A stretch of DNA of 64,000 nucleotides from Nyssa sinensis (Eukaryota > Streptophyta > Magnoliopsida > Cornales > Nyssaceae): contig CM018031.1 in NCBI GenBank assembly GCA_008638375.1, positions 61,868,688-61,932,687 on the forward strand, in the 5' to 3' direction. The position numbers and the translations under genes are program-made. The notes under the pieces were generated by a model. It saw nothing but the letters and a program-made list of their open reading frames with translations, had not been told where the DNA came from and did no database searches. The stretch's first letter is position 1; each line of letters opens with the position of its first letter. Positions 1 through 10,225 of the stretch are shown here, piece by piece.

Positions 1-480
1 CTGTCTCCTCAAGTCATCATGCTCCCTAGGATTTATTCGATAAAGTGAAAGGTTAGGCAACTGAGATCCTGGGACTAGGTCGATGAACTAGTACCGGCGA
101 TGGTGGGTCGGCAACGATGACACCTTGTTACGACAATGCGATAGTGATGAGGCAAAATCGATTATAGTGTGACGATGGAGATGACGGTGAATGATAAGAA
201 CGATGATGATGAAGTGACAATGTGATCACGACAATGGAGCTCAAAGTCGGTGATAGGTGCAAAGAGGCAACGACAATATTGATGAAGTTGCAATGGTGGT
301 TTACGACTAACAAGATTGCGATAAGGGCAACATCCGATGAAGATGATGGGTTTATGATGGGTTAAGTGATCACGACAATGATGTCAATGACAAAGAAGAC
401 GATATGACTATAACGGCAACAACGATGAACCAACGGCCTCCAACTGTGTTGTGATGGCTGAGCTAGGTCACTGGTGGTGA
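1..480. repeat. Degenerate GAT/GAC-rich low-complexity tract
   Basis: The first 480 bases are dominated by irregular gatga, gacgatg and acaatg words on the + strand, like an old decayed trinucleotide array. The 61-codon open frame on the minus strand here is His/Ser-rich and looks like a by-product of this composition. No gene is supported. Confidence 0.45.
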
Positions 481-585
481 GTTATAATGATAAACAATAA
501 CATGTAGTTTTTTTTTTTTTAACTAATCAACAATGAGCAATGATGATGGATCACATTTGATGGGATCGAATAGGATCGAATTTGG

Positions 586-700
586 GCTCTGATAGCTCTT
601 AATGCAGAACTAGAGAAAAGCGAAGACAACAGAGAAGAAGAACGAGGGGGAAAGAGAAAGGGAGACAAAGAGAGGGAAATTAGGGATTTCAATTATTCGA
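586..700 (-). mobile_element. Possible LTR-retrotransposon border (degenerate primer-binding site)
   Basis: The + strand reads gggctctgatagc near 585. Its reverse complement resembles the initiator-tRNA-Met primer-binding site of plant Copia elements (TGGTATCAGAGC) with mismatches. A purine-rich tract follows at 612-680. This could be the edge of a minus-strand LTR element, but no second LTR or coding domain is visible. Confidence 0.25.
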
Positions 701-904
701 TTCATTCGAAGTACCAAATCCATTACCCCCAACGCATATAGGCAAATTGAAAATATGGAGAATTCTATCAAATTCTAAAAACATGGAAACTAAATCATAT
801 CCAAAATTAGACAATTTAAATTATATAAAAATTTAAGTCTTGTAAGATCTCTAAAGCCCAAAATGTAAGATATTTAGAAAACGATCTTTAAATTTACAAG
901 TAGA

Positions 905-1095
905 TCATTGTTTTATTGAGTAGATGCCTTTAGGGAGGGGTGGGAGGATGTGATGGTTTGGAAAGTGAATAAGAATAAAGGCTTTACTATTAAGCCTTTT
1001 CACAAGCACTTGATAAGGAGGAATGAGAAGTTGTTCCCTTCACAATTGATTTGGAAGTCTAGAATTCCAAAGAAAGTGGCATTTTTTTATTGATT
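905..1095 (+). mobile_element. LINE fragment, zf-RVT region, first half
   Basis: The + strand translates to a short stretch containing VWKVNK...FHKHLI and then WKSRIPKKVAFF. This is the conserved WKS-P-KVAFF core at the start of the reverse-transcriptase zinc-binding domain found at the C-terminus of plant LINE proteins. It is cut off by a stop right after the core. A second half of the same domain lies just downstream on the opposite strand. Confidence 0.55.
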
Positions 1096-1129
1096 AAAAA
1101 AAATTAAAAATGGACATTATCTACCCATC

Positions 1130-1500
1130 AAAAGTACACCTATTTATCTCCTTCTAAATGCACCAAAATAAGCAAATAGGTGCCATTCTCCAAGCCATCC
1201 TCGCATTCTTCTTGCCAAAACTCGCAGGCCATCTTTTCAAAAAATACATCACCAAGAAAGACACAACAACACCCAAACAAAGAAAGAAGTAAATTCTTTA
1301 CTTCTTGTGAAGGGGACAATGAAGAAGGGTATTGCTAATAGATTCATCTTTTTGAAGAACAAGTTACATCTCCATGTCAAACTAAAACCTCTCCTCTTGA
1401 GATTATCTATGGTTAGGATTGCTCCCCAAGCCAAGGACCACCAAAAAAAAAAAAAACTTGTACTGTGGCTTTGGTACACCATATAGCTTTCCAAGGAAAT
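1130..1500 (-). mobile_element. LINE fragment, zf-RVT region, second half, inverted
   Basis: Minus-strand translation gives WGAILTIDNLKRRGFSLTW followed by a degraded CxxC-type region. In intact plant LINE proteins this ILTIDNL-RRG block directly follows the WKS-P-KVAFF core, which here sits on the + strand at 905-1095. The two halves are therefore in opposite orientations. The fragment has no intact ORF. Confidence 0.55.
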
Positions 1501-1787
1501 TTTTTCACTCCTTTCTAAGCGATAACCTTATGATTTGATTGTAAACTTCTTACTACCATCCTGCCTCCAAAAATTCATGTCTGGAGCATCCTTCCTAGGC
1601 TTGCATTGATTGAGAAGACCCAAAAAGCGCACCACCTCCTCCATCTTCCAACCATGAAAATTTCTCTAAAAGCATGGAATTTTTTGATTGTTTGGAGTCA
1701 ATACAAACCCTTGTCTATCATGAAAAAATTGATGTACTATCCCATATTTTACAACTTTATTCCTCCGCAACAACTTGGATTATCATT

Positions 1788-2342
1788 AATGAAGCGCGGA
1801 CAATCTATTTTGACTCATGTGCCCGTGTTGGACGCTATCGCTCTTGGACACTTTCCAAACATGTGTCGGACATATGAAAAAAGAATGTCTAAACTTTTTA
1901 TTTTTTCTAAATTTTGGACACGACGTGGACACATTACTACATGTTTTGGACACTTTTTTTTCCCGTCCTTTCTCCTCTTCCCCACTGTTTTTTTTGGTTT
2001 TATATATATACATTTATATATATTTGCTCTATGTAATAGTAAGGAAATTTGTTTTGGAACTTGAATCGTAGATGTTAATGATTAAATGAAGAAATTATTA
2101 AATTTTTATTTAATACTTTTGTTGTTTAATATCTTAATAATTATATTTTTGTGATATATGTGTTTTTATGCCATTTTTAATTGAAATAATTTTAGGTCTT
2201 TATTATACAGTCCTATAAAAATATATATATATATATATTTAACATGTTCCTGACGTATCCATGTTCTACTTTTTTGAGAAATGTCATGTTCGCATGTCCG
2301 TGTCGTGTTATATCCGTGTCCCTGTCATGTCCGTGTTTCTTA
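1788..2342 (+). mobile_element. Mutator-like MITE, copy A (long form, 555 bp)
   Basis: The left end aatGAAGCGCGGACA and right end TGTCCGTGTTTCTTA are terminal inverted repeats of the TAWGAAGCACGGACAC type. The flanks gattatcatt (1778-1787) and gactatcata (2343-2352) match at 8 of 10 positions, as expected of an old 9-10 bp target duplication. The interior shares blocks with copies at 25041, 32766 and 60444 (for example gattaaatgaagaa). It keeps the roughly 150-bp internal segment that copies B and C lack. Open frames inside are not genes. Confidence 0.8.
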
Positions 2343-2352
2343 GACTATCATA

Positions 2353-3580
2353 ATGAACAGAAATCTCTCTGAGGTACTTAATAAGAAAAATGAAATGGTA
2401 ATTTCCAGCTTGATTTTGCAGACCTGATGAAGGTTTGAAGGATCTGCAGTGAAATTCATTTCTTTCTGGCAATATCTCAATCGTAACTTCATTAGCTCTC
2501 TTGTTTTTTCAAGGGGAAATGAAATCAGGAAAATTATCAACTGTTGTATGAGGATGTGTATTTTTTTTGAGTATAAAGTTGAAAGCTATATTATTGTAGA
2601 ATTTTCTTAGTATGATATGGGAAGGGCATTGTCAGCCTCCCATCAACAAAGTCCAACTTTTCCAGTCACCATATTAAGTCTTACTTTAATGTTTTTCCAT
2701 GAATTTTTTGTTAAATTCAATTGGGAAATATTAAAAACTTCATTACCTCTTCCATACCTTGATACTCTTGTCAACATCATTAGGTGTTTGACAATACCTC
2801 AATAACTCAATGCTGGTGTTTGATCTAGGCACTGTCAGAAGGACCCAAAGCCTGTTCCTCAATCAATTTGACAGTTAGGAGCCTTCATCTTTTTATGAAG
2901 AAAACAGAGCTGCTTTTATTTACATGTTGTCTATCAGGAAATATTAGAATATAATTTTTACCGGTTTGAATGTCTGCAGATCTGTAGCTTCTCTAGCAAA
3001 ATTTAGAAATGTCTAACAATTTTTTAATTCTGGAAATGTGTGCTAATAATATGGCACTGAATCTGATCAGTCTATAAAAAAAAAAATGGCACCAGCAACC
3101 ACTACTAGCCTCTACACTGTAGGCATGACCTGTTTAGCCTGTGTGAAGCCACACGTGAAGTCCATATTAGATAAAAGTTCAAATGCTCAAAGCTCATCAG
3201 TGAAACTATTGCTCTGGATCCACTGACAGAAATTTGGCTTCAATATCAAGTCTAAATGTGATATAGGGGCTTTCGACATTGCCTTGCTGATGAGTTTTTG
3301 GGGAAAATCTTATTGTTTCCTTGATAGAGAGGTTTCAGTATTCTAGGAACTGGAAAGCATTACGAGCAATTTTGTCATTCTCTGCAGCTTCTTTTTTTTT
3401 TGGATAGGTGTCTGCAGCTTTGTAATCACAAGTTAACCAATTTTATATATTGGTTTGCGTCTACATGATATTGTTTTGTGGTGTCTTTTACTGTCTTGTA
3501 TCTTAACCTTCATTTATGAGTACGACTCTTTCCTCATCAGTGTCTCTTACACAATAATTTGTGTTACTATTGAAGCACAG
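2353..3580. other. No gene identified (probable DENN-gene intron or upstream region)
   Basis: I found no further DENN exon here in any + frame and no recognisable repeat apart from short poly-A/T runs. It most likely lies within the intron before the first visible DENN exon, whose upstream partner would then be outside the window. A short missed exon cannot be excluded. Confidence 0.4.
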
Positions 3581-6500
3581 GCTGAAGCTGCTGCAGAATT
3601 TTTGAGTGTCATTAGGTGCTACTTGGAGTCACTTTGTTCAGATTTGAGGTCTCATACAATCACTAGTGTACAATCCAACAGTGACAGGGTTAGACAAACT
3701 TAGTCACAGTTTACTCTCTCCAAATGCTCCAGTATCAAAAGACTATGAATACCACCAATAGCCTTCTAAACTTATTACTATTTTTTATCTGTGCAGGTAT
3801 CTTTACTCCTTAAGGATAGCTTTATTGATTCCTTTCCTGTTAAAGATCGATCATTTATTAAGGTAATTTACATTCTCTAATTTGCCATCTAAATTTTTCA
3901 TTATAGGGTTACAGGTTACTCATTCAATTCATCCATATAGTCTTATTAGTTGCTATCCTCATATCCATTATTTTGTTATTTACCACTGCTGTTGAAGTTT
4001 GGACTAACATTTAAATGTGGTTTTATCTTACACTGGAGTCACCTTATTGGAGACAGACCCCTCATCTCTATATTTATTTTGTCTACTCCTTTCGGTAAAG
4101 CAAGAATTTGATTTACAAGAATTTTTTTTCTTTTGCTTCTTATTTGATTTGAATTTATTTTCATCAAATTTATCCACCACTATTAATCAAATTATTTGCA
4201 CTTAAATAAAATCGTTTCTCAGTTCTTGCATGGAATAGAGGCCAAGTCTCCATTTTAAATAAAAATGATGAAGAGTGAATTACATGTTATTCCAGTATAT
4301 ATGTATATATATCAGTTTGAAACAGAAACCATAAAATATATATATATATATATATATTTATGATTGGAAAATTGTGTACTGTTTTGATAAATCAGTAACA
4401 GAAATCAGTAACAAATAATAAGAACAGAATTGACAGAACAGAAAATAAGAACTTACGAAATAGAAGAAAACAAAAATCTGAATTTGATCAAGGCTAGTGA
4501 TTTTCACTATGTCCTTAAGACAATTTTTGCCCTCGCTATAGTGCTTACGATTTTGGACGATTGCCTTCCAGGATACAATGATCTAACTCTCACAGAAGCA
4601 GCACTTCAAACTGTGAGTTTGTCGAACCAACAGTATTTGACTCTCTCTCAAATACGAAGACTACACTGAATGCAGAATGCTAGAAAACTTATGAAAAAAT
4701 AAGTGCGTGAATGTATGATATTTATAGGCCTCTTCATGACTGTTTGGTACAGTCATGAAGGTTCTGTTGTGTCTGTTCATGGCGAACAGACACAGGCGCA
4801 ACCATGGAAAGGGACGACTGTTCAGTCAAAATTCAAACCAACGCCGTCGCAAAACGACGTCGTTTTGGATTTAATCCAAAACCAAAAAACCGTACTCGCA
4901 GAACGGTGACGTTTTGGTTCTAATTAATCTGGTAACTAAACGGCAGCGTTTTGATTTGTTTTAACAGTAACAAAACGACAGCATTTAATGGAAAATTATT
5001 TAAAATAATTTTCTCCAAAAAGATATATATACGACGGGTCAAGCCCCGAACCCGAACCGGCCCTGTTCGGTGCAGGGGCGGGGCGGTGGCGGCGGCGGCG
5101 GCGCGCATGTGTGGTGGTCCAAGCATTTGCTTAGGTCCTCCCTCTTCCACAAAATTGGAGTGCCCCTTGGGGCCCAAACCCCAAAGCAAGGTATGTGTAT
5201 ATATACTCTTTAACAGCCTTGTTTCCATCGTATGTGGGACACAAGCTTTTTGCACAAGTTTCAAGGCTCACAAGTTTCAAGGCTTAGTTACCATTCCCAA
5301 GTGATGATGTTTGGAGGCAATTTCTCATTCACCCCTTAATGGTTTTGAGCAACCCAATAGTTAATCTTTATCTCCTCATGGAGGAGAACACATTCCCATG
5401 TGGACCTACTAAAATTAATTTGTGGGACCCACTTTAATTTTAGCTCAAAGTTAGCTATTTATTATGCTCAAACCCATTATTTTCCAACATTACATTAATG
5501 GCGGGAACGTGCAGTTAAAAAATTAAGTTAATGAAAATACTAATAACTTCAGCACCTTTCATCCTGGTTTAGAGGGCTCAATCAAGCAAAAACAAGATGG
5601 GTTAGAGAGAGCAGAAATGGGAAATGTGAAGAAGAAAATCGCAAAAATGAAAAATTGGTGTGATCAATATATGTAAAGACAGTTCAAATGCACGAGGCTC
5701 CCACCACTGCAGGGTCTGGGGACCGTAAAATATAATTAGCCTTACTCCCACAAGCAGAGAGGTGGTTCCAAGACTCAAATCTGTGACCTCCAGATCTCTA
5801 TGGAGCAATCATACCGTTACTCCAAGGCACACACTATCATCTTTTAAATCACTGAAATGAACTCAAAACTGAGTTTTAACACAATGCTGAATTACTAATG
5901 TGTGGCAATCACAACATCAACTTAGGCCAATCACTTTAGTGCTGCCAATACATATCAGGATCTGGTATTTTTTTAGGCAAGTATAAATCCTTGGTGGTGT
6001 GAATATAGAGATAACTCCTAGAGTCTGTGTGTCTTCACTGTGTTGTTACTGGCTTCTGGTTGTATATTGATGAACTTTCTTGTGAGTTCCATCAGAGCAC
6101 TCCAGAACTGTTTAAAGGTAGTCATAGGAAGTTGAATTTTTTGAGATTCTTGTGGGAGAGATATTGGGCACCAACTTCAAGTTAATAGTGTGGCCCTTCT
6201 GTTCTCACTTCAGCTTAAGATATTTTGGAAGCCTTCATCTATGCCTTACTAGTTAATTTATACAAGAAAATTAGAGAATGATAGTTTAAAGAGAATCCTT
6301 GAACTTTGAAAAGCCCGTATATATGGGCACTTCAAAAATGTGAAGTACCTGCGCTGGCAGTGCAACATAACATGGGTATTGGTACAAGACTTATGTCAGA
6401 GCTGCCTCCCGTCAGATTTGTCCACACAAGCACATTGATAAAGAAGGAATAGATTCATAATTGGTTAAATTGTATATGTGATACATTTTTAACAGAAAAT

Positions 6501-8359
6501 TTTCTTTTGGCAAGTATATAGACACGTCTCATTTATCCTAAGATTTTGGGATTAGATTCAGCTGATGCCCAGACTTTTACCAACACTGAACTCATGTTAC
6601 CAAGTCCATGCAATGTGGTAAAGCGCCGATAGCGCCAATACGAGGCTTAGGGAGTGGAGAGTACTAGAAGCCAGTTTCATGTCATCCTTAAGTGTGTTTG
6701 GGGTCACCACTAGCCCCCATTGGTTCTTGGGTTTTTGGGCTGTTCTTGTATTGAGGGCTGTGATTCTTTATCTGGTTTGTTTCTTTTTCATGGTTGGACA
6801 CTTTGCCCACCTTTTGTAGTTGAAATTTTTTTTAAATGAAAGTTTGTTTTTTTCTATTAGAAAAAAAATAAAGAAAAACTCCAAATCTTAATTCACAGTG
6901 CTTAACCTGTATATGCTTGTAGGTTCATAAACCTATGTGCTGCTTCTGAAGAGGTTAGCAACTATTACTGTGGAACTTGTGCATGTTGTCTGACTTGGCT
7001 GCTACTAGTATATGTTATTTCTGTCAACAGCATTCACATACACTGGTATGTTACATATTTGGGTAACTGAGGATAAATCATTTTAGTTATTTAGTTAGAC
7101 CGTGCAAGTTATAATACTCGGCAAAAAATAGAACTAAAGCAAGTTGGGAAGCATATAAAAATGCAAGGAACGAAGTAAAGAAAGCTGTAAGAGATGTTAA
7201 AATTAGGGCATATGATGATTTTTATTTCAAATTGGGTAGAAAAGATGGAGGGAAGAATATGCACAAACATGCGAAGTTAAGAGATAGGAAAATCAAAGAT
7301 TTTAATCATATTAAGTACATAAAGAGTGAAGATTTAAGAATCTTGATGAATGGTGATGAAACTAAAGGCACATAGGAAAAACTATTTTGAGAAGTTATTG
7401 AATGAAAATCATATAGAAAACTTAAGTGTAGAGGACTATAGGAGCAATAGAGAAAATATATTTTTCGTAGGATTAGAATGTCCGAGGTAATAAAATAAAA
7501 AAAACTCATTGAGAAAGATAAAAAGTGATAGGGATTCGGATCCATACGTTATTTCTGATGAGATTTGGAAGTAGTTAGGGGAGGTATGCATGTCTTGGCT
7601 AACAAATTTATTTAATAAGATCATAATAACTAAAAAAATAATTGATTAATGGCGAAAAAGAATTTAGTACCTACATATAAAAATTCAAAAAATTATCATG
7701 AAATTAAATTAATCAGTCAAATCATGAGAGTCTTGGAGAGAGTGATTGAACACCGATTAAGACTCGAGATACATGTATCGGAGAATCAATTTGGGTTTAT
7801 GTTAGAAAAGTCAACAATGGAAGTTATTTACTTATTAAGAAGACTTATGAAAAGGTTTTAAAAAAAAAAGAAGAAATATCTTCATGTGGTATTTATTGAT
7901 TTGGAGAAAGCCTATGGTAGGGTCCCTCATTGTGCTAAATAACTGTTTTCCTTGTGTTATTTTTGGTTTACTGATATTTGAACTGCTAGGAATTATAATG
8001 TCATGATCATAGTAGGCTTAGTTTGAGCCTCTTATTCTTTATTCTCTGAGACTGCAGGATACTGACATTCGTAACCTCACCATTAGATTCGTGATGGTGT
8101 TGGTCAGAAACATATTTAACTATTTATTTTTGCTGTAAAAATGTTGGACTTTTTATTGTAAACTAAAACATGTATAGATGAAATTGAAGATCTCATTGTG
8201 AACTACAGTCTTGTGTTTTTTCTAGTTAGTTGAAGTTAGCTGTTATGAGGTTTTCATGCTGCATGCACTGCTTTTTTGCATTTGCAGCTATTTGTAGACA
8301 CACAGCTGTTCACTGTGCTGTCGGACTCTCGTCTATCCAGCTATGAGACCGAGCACTAA
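3581..8359 (+). CDS. DENN (AEX-3) domain protein, C-terminal three exons (5' partial)
   Basis: Three + strand exons can be joined: 3581-3688, 3797-3862 and 8288-8359, each with AG before and GT after, and each a whole number of codons (36, 22, 24 including TAA). They encode a helical stretch with FLSVIRCYLESLCSDLRSHT, then VSLLLKDSFIDSFPVKDRSF and LFVDTQLFTVLSDSRLSSYE before the stop. I recognise this as the conserved end (dDENN region) of plant DENN/AEX-3 proteins, the family of Rab guanine-nucleotide exchange factors in membrane traffic. The recognition is from memory. The DENN core is not in the window. The last intron (3863-8287) is 4.4 kb and holds a solo LTR, a SINE and an RTE remnant. 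An AATAAA lies at 8744. The gene ends tail-to-tail with the WDR70-like gene. Confidence 0.75.
4732..4760. repeat. Perfect 12-bp inverted repeat, 5-nt loop, in LTR
   Basis: The left arm cttcatgactgt (4732-4743) and right arm acagtcatgaag (4749-4760) are exact reverse complements around ttggt. It sits just after the TATA-like element of the solo LTR, so it would lie near the 5' end of an LTR transcript. Confidence 0.9.
4768..4794. repeat. Perfect 11-bp inverted repeat, 5-nt loop, in LTR
   Basis: The arms tgtgtctgttc (4768-4778) and gaacagacaca (4784-4794) pair perfectly around atggc. It starts eight bases after the preceding hairpin and has the same loop length. Confidence 0.9.
4851..4881. promoter_or_regulatory. 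16-bp perfect palindrome centred on ACGT, plus adjacent inverted repeat
   Basis: aaaacgacgtcgtttt (4851-4866) is a perfect palindrome with a central GACGTC core, a classic plant bZIP binding core. It overlaps a second inverted repeat ttttggatt / aatccaaaa (4863-4881). Further gacg/gtcg-containing near-repeats follow at 4905-4990. In plant LTR promoters such ACGT/TGACG elements mediate stress-responsive transcription. The function here is inferred only from the motif. Confidence 0.5.
5691..5832 (-). mobile_element. Au-type SINE, minus strand
   Basis: On the + strand it runs cacgaggctcccaccactgc ... agccttactccc ... gtgacctccag ... ttactccaaggcac. Its reverse complement follows the plant Au SINE layout: tRNA-like head with A-box region, B-box-like part near gaggtcacagatttgagtct, then ggtaaggct and the gcagtggtgggagcctcgtg tail. 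It is a moderately diverged copy inside the last DENN intron. Confidence 0.75.
7130..7945 (+). mobile_element. RTE-type LINE reverse-transcriptase remnant
   Basis: Broken + strand translation contains KNARNEVKKAVRDVK, then NYHEIKLISQIMRVLERVIE, then SENQFGFMLEKSTMEVIYLL, then LHVVFIDLEKAYGRVP. These are in the order of the RT palm/fingers motifs of plant RTE LINEs (FGF.P..ST..AI; FIDLEKAYDRVP). Multiple stops and frame changes make it inactive, and the piece ends shortly after motif A. It lies within the last DENN intron. Confidence 0.8.
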
Positions 8360-10225
8360 TTGAAACATGTAGCATGTTCAATATGCCAGTTAAACTAGTC
8401 CAAAATGCAGAGCAAGAAGGTCATCAGACAGAAACCAAGGAAACGAAGATGAAGGAAATGGCTGTTACCATTGTGATCGGTAGTGGCCCTAGGACCAATT
8501 TTGTTGATCTTAATGCTTTTGGAGAAATTAATACTGGCTAGCATGCTGCTGAAAAATGTTGCAAAGATTAATTTTGTAGCATATGATCTAATTATGAAAA
8601 AGGGGTCACAACAATGATCTGTCTATTGCACTGCCTAACACAAAAGTTCATCATCCCAATCTTTTAGTGGGATTGATGTTTATTCCTCACAGATCTATCT
8701 CACTTGAACCTTTGTAAATGCTAATGATCGTATAAAATATTGTAATAAAGTGTTCTATTTTTTTCATGACAGATGTATTTTAACTTTTTGAGCTTGTGTT
8801 GACTAATGTATCACTGTCACGTATAATTGGTGCTATACCACATGTGATTGCATAGTGTTATTTCGTGTATATAATATAACAATATAAGTCCGAGTGTATG
8901 CAGTTATACTTTCGCTAATCATGTATGTAATTTATTTTTTTCTTTTTTATTTTCCTTCTTGGTATGAAATTTCAATCTTTTTTATATTTGCTGATTTTGA
9001 TTTATCATCTATATATACTAAAAGCCATTGGGCATAGAGTAACGAAATAAAAGAGCAATAGAGCAAAAAGTGGATGGATTTTTGGCCTTGCACTTCATTT
9101 GGTACAAAAGAAATTAATTTGGTGTCACAGAAGATGGATATAGAAAATGCTTTCAGAAAGCAACTCAGTCAAGTATTAATGAGATCTTTCAGTAATGGCG
9201 CTTCTGGGAGGATTTGTCTGTGGATTATCCCCTGTTGCATTGCAGGTGTCCTCAAATCGGGGAGAACCATGTTTGTGTCAATTGTTCAATAGCACTCCCA
9301 GAAAATGTGTTCTGGAAAATTATGGCCAAATTTCATTGTAGAAAAAAGGCTTCTGGTGATGAAATTCTTTTAAAATATTGTGGTTGACTCTCTCTCTCTC
9401 TCTCTCTCTTGTCTGTAACAGCAATGTGTTTGCTTATACTGGATGAGCTGTTTCCTCAACTATAACACGCACTATGTACACAATTTTGTAACTAATAGCA
9501 ATAATCATCAATACCTGCAAAAAAATCTTTCGAGATTTTTCTTCTTCTTTTTCGTCTGATAGTTCAAAGCTATCAAATGTGTAGACGTTCTGAATTGAAC
9601 CACCTCACGTAAAACCGGTGCCATCAAACATATGCCAGACATTGAGATCCGTCTTACATAGAACTTGAAGACAATAAATATGAGACAAATTTGAAAACTG
9701 ATGCTTCATTTTTATTAGTCACTGCAATTACTGAATTACATGGTGTCGTCGTTCAGGTTATAGGATATTCCCCCTATCAAGTACATATGGAAGCCCTGTA
9801 AGTGCACAACTGATAATCCTCGATGCTTAGTTTGGTACAAGAGAAAATTGGAAGAAAAAATAAGCATAGAATGGACGACTAATGGAGGCCACAGAGACAT
9901 TTTTCAGTTCCCAGATTCCCATCACAATCTTCACTGTATACATTTTTTTTCCCCAATAATACAGATATTACATTAAGGGTATTGAAATACCTGCAGCAAA
10001 AATGTAACAGCTAGGTACAACTGCAAGTTCAACTAGGTGACAGGTGAGGCATATCTGAGATTCAGCTGCACAAAAGGAAAAACAAATGGAACCTGCCAAG
10101 ATTAGCGACAGAGAGAAGTTAACAAAGAAATTCTGTAGCAGCAAGGAACAGTCAGTTTTTAAGGAAAGAGATATGTACCATGAGTTTGCTAAACTGAATG
10201 CCAAAAGCGCCAGTCCATATTCAAA
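8360..10225. other. Convergent intergenic region between DENN and WDR70-like genes
   Basis: The region holds the 3' flanks of two converging genes. AATAAA occurs at 8744-8749 for the + gene, and TTTATT (AATAAA on the minus strand) at 9711-9716 for the - gene. A (TC)n run lies at about 9387-9410. The 72-codon frame at 9074 has no recognisable family. No other gene is supported. Confidence 0.5.

Larger units (their letters stand above)
4285..5489 (+). mobile_element. Solo LTR, 1205 bp, with perfect 5-bp target duplication
   Basis: The sequence starts TGTTATTCCAG and ends TTTTCCAACA, giving TGTT...AACA termini. It is flanked on both sides by ttaca (4280-4284 and 5490-5494). No gag-pol coding follows, so this is a single LTR left by recombination. 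A TATA-like tatttatagg lies near 4720, followed by several strong inverted repeats and then a GC-rich block at 5035-5110, which is atypical of this AT-rich window. Open frames of 114-117 codons in the GC-rich part are shadows. Superfamily is not certain; the 5-bp duplication fits Copia or Gypsy. It sits in the last DENN intron. Confidence 0.85.

Noticed and set aside
1606..2071. Overlapping + frames of 67-152 codons
   Set aside because: They span MITE copy A and flanking DNA, have no family resemblance, and similar frames do not persist in the other MITE copies.
4920..5304. 114-117 codon frames on both strands
   Set aside because: They are caused by the GC-rich part of the solo LTR; complementary frames overlap and neither resembles a known protein.
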